Below, in pieces: positions 12,387 to 22,160 of a stretch of DNA of 64,000 nucleotides. This DNA comes from Neonectria sp. B-13 (lineage: Eukaryota > Ascomycota > Sordariomycetes > Hypocreales > Nectriaceae), in assembly GCA_002682825.1 (NCBI GenBank), contig NOKP01000006.1:620001-684000 (forward strand). Direction: 5' to 3'. The notes beneath the pieces are model-generated. The model saw only the letters and a program-made list of their open reading frames with translations, made no database searches and was not told where the DNA came from. Numbering within the stretch: position 1 is the stretch's first letter; each line of letters begins with the position of its first letter. Position numbers and translations under genes: made by a program.

Positions 12387-12678
12387 GGGAATTACTTCAA
12401 CTGCGAGATCGATTATTAGTAAAGGAGATTTCGACTCCTGCCATTATCTTGGGATTGAAGGATCGCAAACGAGTCAGCGTCGGTCGTCGACCCAGTCAAT
12501 TGCGAGTAATACACCTTGCATCATCGTTGGTTATCCCCGGATATCAATCATGTGGGTCCACAAACAAGCATCAATCACTCTGCCAGAAAGAAAGATGGCA
12601 AACAACGGTGTTTCCTTCGTCTGGTCTGCCTGCTGCTGCTTGTAAACAAAATGCAAAAATACACCTTTCAGAGACGGC

Positions 12679-12684
12679 AAAAAA
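12679..12684 (-). terminator. RNA polymerase III terminator of the tRNA gene
   Basis: A run of six T residues on the minus strand lies ten bases after the tRNA 3' end, the usual position and form of a Pol III stop signal. Confidence 0.8.
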
Positions 12685-12693
12685 GATAATCCG

Positions 12694-12782
12694 CGACAGA
12701 GACAAGATTCGAACTTGCGCGGCCGAAGCCAATGCATCACAACGTTTCGAGTGCATCCCTTTAACCACTCAGGCACTCTGCC
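12694..12782 (-). tRNA. tRNA-Ser (anticodon CGA), probable 8-nt intron
   Basis: The minus strand folds as a class II tRNA of 89 bases. The acceptor stem GGCAGAG pairs with CTCTGTC (one G-U), and the discriminator base is G, as expected for serine. The D-arm has a three-pair stem. The anticodon stem ATGCA/TGCAT encloses 15 bases instead of 7, beginning C-U-CGA-A, which is best explained by an intron of 8 nt after position 37. The variable arm forms GGC-TTCG-GCC, and the T-arm has the loop TTCGAAT. A T6 terminator follows. Anticodon CGA reads UCG serine codons. CCA is not encoded, as usual in eukaryotes. Confidence 0.94.
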
Positions 12783-13511
12783 AGTTGACGATGCTTTGAG
12801 GCATGTACTGTGGAGGGAGTGGTCAATATTTGCCTTGATATACCTAAATCATTGGCGGCATTCCACTATCAACAAACACATAGTCAGCGATAAAACTATT
12901 GACATTATACAGACGTGTTCAATGTTAGGGAAAATGTTTTATCTAGTACGAGATGACTTGGATGGTATGTGATATCCAACTAAGCGCGTACCATATTCAC
13001 CCTCTACCTCGTCTGACCATCCCAGTCATCAAATCTGAGGCCATGCTGACCGACGGGCCAACACCGCCTCCCCGTTTCCCAGACTCTAGACTACCCAACT
13101 AGATGTCCTGATACGTAGTACTGCAACAGACCTAACACGATCTTACGAGCTGTAGAAATGATGCCCAAAGCCTGTTGGTACACGATGTGCTGTATCCGGT
13201 CCTGTCCTATCCTGCCGACAAATCCACAAATTCATCTACCCTACGCCGAGCCAGACTATAAAACTGCCGATGTGTTAGGCGCAGATCGGGTTCACTTCAC
13301 CGTTCAGGCTCCCCGGCACGATGAATCGCATGCAACATGGCACTTGAAGCCACGAGCCACGTTTGCGACTGTTGCATTAGCGCCTTCATTGGTGTCGATG
13401 GGCGTATTGTTGATCTGCTGGTGGGTCTTGGGCAATCGCTGCCAGACAGCTCCGCAAACCGGCGTCACGGCTGTATTCGTATCTCCTTTGGCTCTTTTCA
13501 ACGACGCAATC
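12783..13511. other. gene-free stretch between tRNA-Ser and BTB gene
   Basis: No gene could be supported here. Open frames are short and unrelated to known families. The end of the stretch contains the presumed promoter of the BTB gene. Confidence 0.5.
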
Positions 13512-13517
13512 TATAAA
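13512..13517 (+). promoter_or_regulatory. TATA box of the BTB gene
   Basis: TATAAA lies about 95 bp before the BTB start codon at 13610, a plausible core-promoter spacing. Confidence 0.5.
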
Positions 13518-13609
13518 GGGAAGAGTGTTTGGTCTGTAATCTGAAGTTCGTTCACATCTTCTCTTCGTAGCCACCGATGATACTAGACATTCAACTCTGG
13601 TTTTCCACA

Positions 13610-14445
13610 ATGAAACTTGACGACACAACTTCTAAGGCCTTACAGAGCGCCCTCATCTCGTTAGTCGTCTCCCAGGAGACGCAACTCAACATCTAACAAC
13701 GTGCAGTGCTGAGAGCGGTGTGTATGCCGACCTCATCATCAAGTGCGGCACCGATGAATACCCCGTCCACAAGATCCTCATCTGCACACGATCGCCCTTC
13801 TTCGCTAAGGCCTGCGATGGACCATTCAAGGTCGCCACTTTCCCAGCGTGTTGAACCCATCTCATGTACTAACTGGGAACTAGGAAGGCGAGAGCGGCGA
13901 GATAGATCTCCCTGATGACGATCCGGAAGCTGTTGCGAGTATGATTTGCTTCCTGTATAGGGGATGTTATCCTCGCGTGGAAGCAGACGCCGAGAGACCG
14001 CAGCTTTCAAAACTCGGCGAGACATGGAACATCGAGACCTACGGTAGGGAGTCCTGGCATTCTGTACCACTTAGACCGCATCAGAAACTAATTCATAGCA
14101 ATAGGCGAAGAGACGATCGCTCTGCAAGACGAATACCTGTGCCTCCACGCCAAGGTGTACGCCCTCGCGGAAAAGTACCAAATCTCGGGTCTCAAGGAGA
14201 TGGCGCTGCGCAGCTTCTCCTTCCTCATCCCGCGGACCATTTCGCCGCACAACTTCGCAGAGGCGAGCGAGATCGTCTACACGACGACGATTGACGCGGA
14301 CAGGGGGTTGAGGGACTTGGTGGTGGATAATCTTTACAACAAGGCCCATTTCTTAGACGACGAGGCCCTGAAGAAGCTGCTCAAGCGGCTGCCCGACCTG
14401 ACGTTCGACTACGTCATGTACCAGCATCGCCATAAGGAAAAGTGA
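13610..14445 (+). CDS. BTB/POZ domain protein
   Basis: Predicted protein of 226 residues from four exons (13610-13659, 13707-13830, 13884-14043, 14099-14445). Every junction has GT...AG ends and keeps the frame. The BTB fold begins in exon 2 with YADLIIKCGTDEYPVHKILI and continues as SPFFAKACDGPFKE, the hallmark of fungal BTB proteins. It runs on as IDLPDDDPEAVASMICFLY and, after a variable insert, KVYALAEKYQISGLKEMA. Such proteins dimerise and often serve as adaptors for CUL3 ubiquitin ligases, but the partner here is unknown. The sequence AAAAGTGAGT at the stop resembles a donor, so a further exon is possible though no clear one was found. Confidence 0.88.
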
Positions 14446-14783
14446 GTTTCCAGGGTCTGAAGCAATGGTGGAAGTCGGGGGCGCTGGTGTTCTGTTAGCA
14501 AAGCGATCAATTTACCAGCAAATCACTAGCTGACTGTTGTCGTCAGAGCTAGCATGGCGGTTGCAGTTCGAGAAGAAACACGCAAGTCGAGCTATTACAA
14601 TAATGTCTGGTTTTATGAATATATGTTAAACAGTGATTGGTAAAATTAGGATCCTGTCCTTGACTGGCGAGCTCGCGCATCAAGCACAGAGCTCTGGAAC
14701 TATGTGTGGTATAGAATATGTACAAGTAAATTAACAACCCCCCCTACCCATTTGCCTTCCCGCCAAACCGTCACTGTAGTTCA

Positions 14784-16622
14784 TTACTGGCTAGCCACGC
14801 ACTGTGAGTAGTACTCGTTCATGGCCTCACACACGTAGGGCTCCTCGCACTCAGTCGGGCCGTCGTAGCCCTTGCCACCGCACTGGTAGTAGTGGGCCAC
14901 CAGCTCCTCCTCCTCATCCTCGTAGCAGTCCTCGTCGTCCTCGTAGTCATCCGTCTCCGTGGGGACGGGCAGCGACCCGGTGCCGGAGGGGAGGTTGGCA
15001 GCGGCGGTGCTGAAGGTGCCGTTGCTCCACGGGGCCGAGTACGCCGTGGTGGAGTGGCGGATGACGGGGACGCGGGTGGACGCGGCGGCCTCGACGACGG
15101 CGGAGGTGGTGGCGATGACGGTCTGGTTGCTGGGCAGGTTCAGCGTCGGGTACTGCACCGACGGCTCCGAGGAGACGATGGAGACGGGAGCCACGGCCGT
15201 CGTTCGCGTCTGGAAGGTCGTGTGGGGGCTGGAGAAGTTGAAGCCTCCAGTCAGGCTGGCGCTGGTCCTGGTCTGGAACGTCATCGGAGGGGCCGAGACG
15301 TTGGCGCTGGGAGTGAAGATAGGGGTAAAGGCTGTTCTGATGGAAGTCGAGGAAGAGACGGCTTCCTGGGAGGAGCTGACAGCGCTGATAGTAGGGGTAG
15401 ATGCAGCAGTCGTCTCAGGGGCAGCTGACGATGACACGGCCTCCTCGGAAGAAACAACAGCGCTGGCAGCAAGAGTAGACTCGGCGGTCGTAGCCAAGAT
15501 GGTCGTTTCAGCAACGGCGGAAGCACTGGTGGCAGACTCCTGAGCACCAGTAGCAGTAGCAGCAGCAGCAAGCAGGCTGGAGATGCTCGTCCACGCGGGC
15601 TTCTTGTTCAGATCCGCGTCGTAGATGCACGCCTCGCCGGCGCCGGAGAAGGTGTTGGGCACCCAGCTGTACTTGTCGGTGAAGCCCCAGACGGTGACGC
15701 CGACGCAGCCCTCGACGTCGAGGCACGAGCCCACGACGTTGGCGAAGTCGTTGGCCTGAGTCGTCTCTGCGGCATCGGAGGCCGGAACGGAGGCGTGGCG
15801 GATGTCGAGCTCCGTGTAGGCCACCTCGACGCCGAGGGCCGTGAAGCGCTCCAGGGCCGTGACCAGCGAGGAGCGCGAGGGCGTGGAGCCGACGATGAGG
15901 TGGCCCTGGAAGCCGACGCCGTGGATCGGGGCTCCGGCGTCCTGGATGATCTGGACGATCTCGACGGCGCGGTCGGTCTTGGCGCCGTTGTACTCGAGGT
16001 TGTAGTCGTTGTAGTACCTGGCAGCGTGTTAGTGGGAAGCCATCGGAATAGTAAAGTTGGCATCGTACAGCTTGGCATCGGGGTCCGCCTCGTGGGCGGC
16101 GTTGAAGGACGCGGCCAGGAAGTCGGTGCCCATGGTGTCGTAGAAGACGCTGCTTCGCCAGGTGCCGTCGTCGGCGGCGGCCTCGTTGACCACGTCCCAC
16201 GCGTAGCAGTCGCCCTTGAAGTGGCCGACGACGTTGGAGATGTGAGCCTCGATGACGCTCTTCAGCTCCTCGGCAGTGAAGCCGCCGCTAGAGACCCAGC
16301 TGGGCAGCTGGCTGTACCACGTCAGGGCGTGGCATCGCAGGATCTGGCTGTTGGCCTTGGCGAGGGCGGGGATGACATCGGCCTTGGTGTAAGTGAAGGA
16401 GTCCTGGCTGGGCTCCGTGGCGTCCCACTTCTGGCCGTTCTCCGGAACCAGCTGGCCGAACTCGGTGACGTCGTTGACGATGGCCATGTAGGGCTCGTCG
16501 CTCGTGTAGCCGTTGTCGGCGGTGGTGCCGAAGTACAGCAGGCCGGCGTCCAGCGCCAGGCTGTGCAGCTGGGCCGAGACGGAGCTCGACGCCAGCAGGC
16601 CGAGAAGAGCGGACTTGTACAT
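14784..16622 (-). CDS. secreted GH10 endo-beta-1,4-xylanase with CBM1
   Basis: Predicted protein of 595 residues from two exons (16622-16069, 16017-14784). The intron contains CACTAAC as branch site. A signal peptide (about residues 1-17) precedes the GH10 barrel (about 18-334). The general acid/base is E147 in WDVVNEA and the nucleophile is E254 in TELDIR; AWTSISS closes the domain. A very long Ser/Thr/Ala/Val-rich linker (about 335-540) follows, probably O-glycosylated, then an acidic patch with one cysteine (about 541-558), then a fungal cellulose-binding CBM1 (560-595) with its four cysteines and the terminal NEYYSQC. It cuts xylan in plant cell walls. Upstream are a TATA box and GGC(A/T)n motifs of the XlnR/Xyr1 type. 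Confidence 0.95.
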
Positions 16623-16801
16623 GATGGAAGGAATGAATGAGTGAATGAAGTGAGTGAGTGAATGTGAATAAGAACAACAAAAAGTGCGTCAAAGAGGGAC
16701 ACGCAAAGAAGAAGGGGCACACGAAGAGAAGGCGATGCACATGAGCTACCAGAAAAAGACCGTAATGTCGAGAAAGTAACACATCAGGGAACCGACGCCG
16801 T

Positions 16802-16808
16802 CCTTATA
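16802..16808 (-). promoter_or_regulatory. TATA box of the xylanase gene
   Basis: TATAAGG on the minus strand lies about 180 bp upstream of the xylanase ATG. The intervening leader contains repeated TCACTCA/TTCATTCA units. Confidence 0.5.
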
Positions 16809-16905
16809 CATCCCCGCCCTAGATCAACTTGTGGAGATGGTGGAGAGAAGCTGGCACGACGTCCGTCAAGACCGGACGAAACCCCACTCTGTTCCTCCGG
16901 CCGGT

Positions 16906-17347
16906 AAAATAGCCTCCGTCAGTCGCAATCCAGATCCTGGGATCAAGGCCCCCAGTCCAGCGAATTTCGGGGCGCTTCGTCTCAGGTCTAAGAGTGAGCA
17001 GGGGGGGTGGGAAGGACGATCTCTTTTACGGTGGCGGGCCTCCACAACTCGGCAACGACATCCCGGGTTTCCTGATCCGACTTTGACAGGCGCCGAAAAA
17101 GGAGTCACCGGAAGCATACGATGGTTATCGAAAGATCTCTGACGTTTTTTCGAGAAGCGTTCACGTTGCGATGCCCGGTACGCTAGACGAGAACCCCGGT
17201 TTGTTGGCCCTTACCCCTGACCTGGTTGCCAAGTCTTGGGTGATCAAGATCTGTTGTCAGCTCGACACGGCCCGCACTAGGTGAAGACGCCGAGCTGCAA
17301 GATCGAGCTGTACAAATATATGTCAGATCATGTCCGGTTTCTTAGCC
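16906..17347 (-). promoter_or_regulatory. possible XlnR/Xyr1-type sites upstream of the xylanase
   Basis: GGCTATTTT reads on the minus strand at 16906-16914, and GGCTAA at 17342-17347, about 285 and 720 bp before the xylanase ATG. Both fit the loose GGC(A/T)3-4 motif known for fungal xylanolytic activators. The motif is short and could occur by chance. Confidence 0.3.
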
Positions 17348-17912
17348 TCATAAATACTTGTCTGCAGCCCAGCTCCAGGTCTGAGTAGCTCACCCAAGCC
17401 TTATCCTTTTCCCAAACGAAATTTCGACTTCTCCTCTTTTGCGGCTTTCAAGCCCCATCTTTCTCTCAATCCTTGTTCAATTACAGGATTGTCTAGAGGC
17501 GGCGTTGAAACAGAGCGCTGTATTCCTCGCGAGTTATTCTCCTAAAGGAAATTGCGCAATGAGGCCGGGGGCCCTTTCTCCTGACAAGTCGGAATACTCC
17601 TCACAGTTCGTTCCCAGCAAGATCTGTCAACTAACATCATGTACAGGGCCTTATAAGATACCGCAGCCCAGCGATTAGTACTCGGATGATCTAAATATTC
17701 TGCGTATATATCTCTTCATCTATAAACAGAAACGCCGCAACTGGTATCAGATATCAGACCCCAAGGCGCTCTGCCTGTTAATCCATCAACTCCCAGTGTT
17801 CCACCCAACGCCAGGCTACCCAAGACTGAAAACAAAATCTTATACAAATCAAAACCCAACCGGTAGATGGTCTCAAACGACTTGAACTCGCGAGCCAACG
17901 TGGGAAAACTCA
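17348..17912. other. gene-free stretch between xylanase promoter and phosphate transporter
   Basis: No supportable gene. It holds the distal xylanase promoter and the 3' flank of the phosphate transporter, whose stop is at 17913-17915. Confidence 0.5.
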
Positions 17913-19739
17913 TCATAACTCCCATCTTGGCGCATTCAAGATGAGCCCCATGAGACACCCCGATAACAGCGCCGTCACTGGTACCGTGATGATCCACCCC
18001 ATGTATATCCACGCCACCAGCCTCGGATTGATGCACCTCCAGTCCCCATTCGCAAGACCCACGCCAACCGTGGCGCCGGTGATGCACTGTGTCGTGGAGA
18101 TGGGCAGCCGCAGCCTCGTCGCCATGACTACGGTAAGCGCGCTGGCAAGCTCCATGCAGAACCCTCTGCTCGGCGAGATGAGCGTCAGTCGATTACCAAG
18201 CGTACGCATGACGTGGTAACCGTATGTGAGGAGGCCGAGCACGATGGACGCGCCGCCCATGCACAGGATCCAGATGGGAATCTCCACGCTCTCGGTAATC
18301 TCGCCCGAGGACCACACCTCGTAAGCGGTGGTGAACGGCGAGATGGCGTTGGAAACGTCGTTGGCGCCGTGGGTGAAGGACGCCGTGGCCGCGGTGAGGA
18401 TTTGAAGCGCCGAATACATGTACTCGGCGCGGTTATCGTAGTGGGCTGCTCGCGCATGCATGTCCTCGAGGTCCCAGCTGAGCACCGAGTTGCGCTTCTG
18501 CATGCTGATGACATCCTTCTCGATGCCCCGGAGCATCACGCGGTTGACCTTCCAGCCTAGCACCCGGGGGCTGTTCCACGGGCCTGGAGGGCGGAGAGGG
18601 ATGAACTCTGTTGAAGATCGAGCCTCAGAACGGGGTCGAGGTGTCGCGGGAGGGCTCTGGGCTGGCGGAGGGAGGATCCATACGTCATCCTTGTCAAGAT
18701 CCAGCGTCTCGCCAGGTAGTGTCTGCACCGACTCGAGAAGGGCCTCAGATGCTCGCACATACTCGAGCTCCTCGCGTGTGAGATGCCCTCGGTAGTAGTC
18801 CTTGACACGATGTTTCGCAAAGCCGGGTGGAGTAGGGGGCGGGGCTGAGCGGTAGAGCAGTAGTGGTCCTTGAAAGATGTGGTACCATTTCAGGGTCCAG
18901 TCCTCGTGTATGATTCTAGCCCATAAAAAGGGGAGTAAAAAGAAGGCCTGGAGGAGTGTGATGCCAGACGCGGTAGCGAAGATGGCGATGAGGAGGTTCC
19001 CCGTGGATAGCTCGGATCCTTGGACTCCCTTCCAAGCAATGAGCACTAGGTCTTGTCAGCATCTTTGCACGTCGGCGCAGGCAAGGGAGACATACTGGTC
19101 AAGGCAGAGACCGTGAGAAATGTGTAGAACGGAATGGAGTAAAAGGCGCGCCTGACAGCGTTCTGCCGAGTCAGGACGTACCGCTTGGTGATGAAGAAAA
19201 GAAAGGCGCCCAGGCATCCTGCGATCCCCGGGGCAATGATCCAGGCCGCAAAGACCTGGGAAACGCCGTTCCATCCCCAGTTGACATTCTTGATGCCGAT
19301 GGACGCCGTGGCTGTCCCGACGATGCCGCCAATGACGGAGTGGGTAGTCGACACCGGCATGCCGTTCCTGGTGGCTAAGGTCAGGAACAGGGATGATCCG
19401 ATGATGGTACACATCATGGCGAGGAGCAAGACAGCCGGCGAATCGCTGTAGTGGTGAGGTTCGACGATCTTGTTTCGAATCGTGTCTGCCACTCGGGAAC
19501 CGACTGTGACACTGCCGGAGAACTCGCAGACGGCGGCCACAAGCATGGCTTGCTTCATGGTCAGCGATCTCGACGAGACCGAGGTGGCGAAGGAGTTGGC
19601 GACATCGTTGGCACCTATCATAGGTCAGCGAGTGAAACAAAGACAGTCATGTCAAACCCGTACCAATGTTCCAGGCATCAAGGATGGCGAAGATGGTTGT
19701 GAGGACAAAAATGTAGTCGTATTGATGGAGCACCGCCAT
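17913..19739 (-). CDS. pho-4: PHO-4/PHO89-type inorganic phosphate symporter
   Basis: Predicted protein of 575 residues from three exons (19739-19664, 19614-19096, 19045-17913), all junctions in frame with GT...AG ends. It carries both signature repeats of the PiT/PHO-4 family: WNIGANDVANSF near the N-terminus and THGANDVSNAISPF in the C-terminal half. These lie in inverted-topology halves with MPVSTTHS and LPISTTQC motifs. The halves are joined by a hydrophilic, proline- and arginine-rich cytosolic loop. The family imports phosphate with sodium or protons at the plasma membrane and in fungi is usually induced by phosphate starvation. A CACGTT motif (minus strand, 19963-19968) lies about 225 bp upstream. 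The symbol is by family resemblance to Neurospora pho-4. Confidence 0.93.
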
Positions 19740-21430
19740 TGTATGATGGCCTCACCGGCCAGCAACTGGGGTGCAAGACGTCGTGGATGAGCGGTCAGTT
19801 ATCCTTCTCGGTGTATGACCCAGAGAGCCGTGAGATGGCCACGACGCATAGCAGAGGCTCAGTCCATGGCCGACTTGTGGTCTATGATGGAGGTCCAGGA
19901 TGAGGCTGTTAAGGTGGGAGTGGGCGGGATCTTATGATATGCACTGGCCTAAGCTTATCTGCAACGTGTGCAGGGCTGAGACGACGGGCACGGTCGTAAC
20001 ATATGAAATATTCGCCTTGGCTTCAACGAGACCCAGTGGAGCGGTTAAGGCCCTTGATGGTTCCGTGGCTTCCAGCCGCAACGGTCCTTCTGGCTGGACG
20101 ATGCAGCAGGACAGGGTGAATGTGCGCCGTGGCGAGGTTTTGATTTGACGACAGAGGGACGTGGAACTCGTAGATCCTGGTCCCAAGTTGAAGCAAATCG
20201 GGAGGGAGGCGCAGGGGAAGTTGAGTTAGGATGGAGAGCTGGAGGCGCCATGACAAAGAACAGCTGTGCCAGAACCACGCGAGAAGGGGGCAGCCGAGTC
20301 CTATGGGTGCTACGGATAATGAAACGCCGGTTCTGTCGTGCTGGGTTCTGCGCTATTAGCTCTTCATTCCATCAAGATGGGCATCGGATCGCATGTGGTT
20401 GGCCAATGATACGCGGTAGATCGGCCACGAGGCGATGATGAGGAGTCAAATCTGACCAGCCCGGGACAGGCTTGAACCAGTAATAATGAGTAGTGATTGA
20501 CAAGATTCGCGCCTTCGAACCCTTTCCGAGCTCTTTTTTTAATTCTTCTGATCTTCGTTCACAATTTCTCGTTGTTGAACATTGTGGAGCGCCCTCATTG
20601 CGCAGGATCATGGCAAATATTCCGAGTTCTGGGGTGTATCGTGTCTTCAGCTCACAGACCACTGGGTCAAAACATACACTGGATGTCATATTGAATTTTC
20701 GACCCTGATGTGTGATGGGCAGGGTGGAAGAGTGTGAGAAGTATAGTGTTGCAGAATCCGGTGCCGGTGTCGTGTTGTTGGTGATGGTTGTGTCGGTTCG
20801 ACTTCGCCCACCACAAGCCTCACACCGAGTCTCAAGCAGGAAGCCCAGGCGAAAAACCTGTCTTCAAACAAGGCAGGCAGCTTTCAGACAACACCATCCA
20901 ATTCCCGTCTTGGCCACCGACCAGCACTGTGCAATGAGCGGGACTCGTCCCCGGGCACATTTGAAGAAGCACCCACCAGAGCATCCCCACGTGCACCATC
21001 ACGTCCGGATATGGTGACCGAGACACCATCTCCCTGCGTCAACCTCCCGCACGGGGGTGGTGGAGCGGCTGCGGAAGCATCGGGAGCAACGTCGTAGCCT
21101 GCGACGTAGCGAGCTCTATCGCTCTCGAGGCCCTGGAATGTTGCCTGAGGTGCCTGGATGATTTAAAGTTGGGAGATCGATCAGCCCGTCATCAACGGGC
21201 AGGCAGCGGCTGCGCTTCCACTATCCCGGTACGTACCATGGACCCCATATTTGAAGACGCCCGGCATCGCCCCACCCCGGATGCCGCCACCACCAACTAC
21301 CTCGGCCCGTCTCACCTCCGAGCTCCTCCGTCCTTCTGCGTCACCACGTCCACAACCTCCTAACCCATCGCGAAAGCCACCTCCCAAGCTTCTTTTCTCC
21401 CCTTCACACCCAAACAATCAAACAACAACA
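19740..21430. other. shared upstream region of the phosphate symporter and SDH assembly factor
   Basis: About 1.7 kb between divergent genes, with no convincing coding region. It contains CACGTT at 19963-19968 (minus) and a CACGTG near 20987-20992. A C/T-rich run precedes the SDH assembly factor start (21300-21430). Confidence 0.55.
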
Positions 21431-21823
21431 ATGTCGCGCCTCCTCGTCACCCGCGCCCTCCCGCGCCTCACCGCGCCCTCCGCCCTGCGCCGCTCCTCCA
21501 CCTTCCGCAACCGCCCCGCGCCCCCGAAGCTCCCCGCCGACCAGCAGGCCGAGTTCGAGCGCCTGCAGCGCGCCGCCTCCGTCTCCGCCGCTTTCCAGCC
21601 CGAGGCCGCTCCCACCACCCCGGCCACCTCCCAGTCCCGCCACGAGTCCACTCCCACCGCCGCTCCCGCAGACGTCAACCAGGGCCTGTTCCGCGGCGCC
21701 CCTCCCGAGTTCGAAGGCGATGTCAACCCCAAGACCGGCGAGGTCGGCGGGCCCAAGAACGAGCCGCTGCGCTGGGGTACCCAGGGCGATTGGAGCTACA
21801 ATGGACGCGTGACGGATTTCTAA
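21431..21823 (+). CDS. sdhaf4: succinate dehydrogenase assembly factor 4, mitochondrial
   Basis: Intronless gene for a protein of 130 residues. The first 30 residues are rich in arginine, alanine and serine with no acids (MSRLLVTRALPRLTAPSAL), as in a mitochondrial targeting peptide. A variable low-complexity region follows. The last 35 residues contain FEGDVNPKTGEVGGPKNEP and RWGTQGDWSYNGRVTDF, the highly conserved SDHAF4/Sdh8 block. The protein binds the flavinylated SDH1 subunit in the matrix and assists assembly of complex II. Longer in-frame starts upstream exist, but the chosen ATG directly begins the targeting sequence and follows a CAACAACA leader. Confidence 0.94.
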   Translation: MSRLLVTRALPRLTAPSALRRSSTFRNRPAPPKLPADQQAEFERLQRAASVSAAFQPEAAPTTPATSQSRHESTPTAAPADVNQGLFRGAPPEFEGDVNPKTGEVGGPKNEPLRWGTQGDWSYNGRVTDF

Positions 21824-22160
21824 GCTCAACAGGAGGACCAACGCAGTTGAGGAAGTGGGGAGAAAAGTTAGACAGCTGCATGCGACCAGGCTTATGGTCG
21901 AGGCATGCTGAACAAATTGTACAAAGGCTACGACTGTACGATACGAAATGGTATGATAGATGAGACATGGCCTCTTCGGGAAGTGGCCTTAGAAACTCGG
22001 TTTAGTGTTGGGCCATTTGGCTCTGATTAAAATGTCCTACTTCATGAGATCAAATGGGTATTCTCTAATCTTACAAGAACCCTCGTCAACCCTGCCCCTG
22101 CAATGCATTCTCGGTGTAAACGCCTTTCGAGTCCCACCAACCGTTTTGCAACGACCCAGG
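21824..22160. other. short intergenic spacer between convergent genes
   Basis: Holds the 3' flanks of the convergent SDH assembly factor and Rxt3 genes. Nothing else was seen. Confidence 0.5.

Noticed and set aside
11807..12799. 330-codon open frame on the plus strand
   Set aside because: It runs antisense through the first exon and promoter of the pyrophosphatase and across the tRNA gene; no domain is visible.
15795..16640. 281-codon open frame antisense to the xylanase
   Set aside because: A mirror of GC-biased third positions in the GH10 gene; it has Gly/Val/Asp-rich text without a domain.
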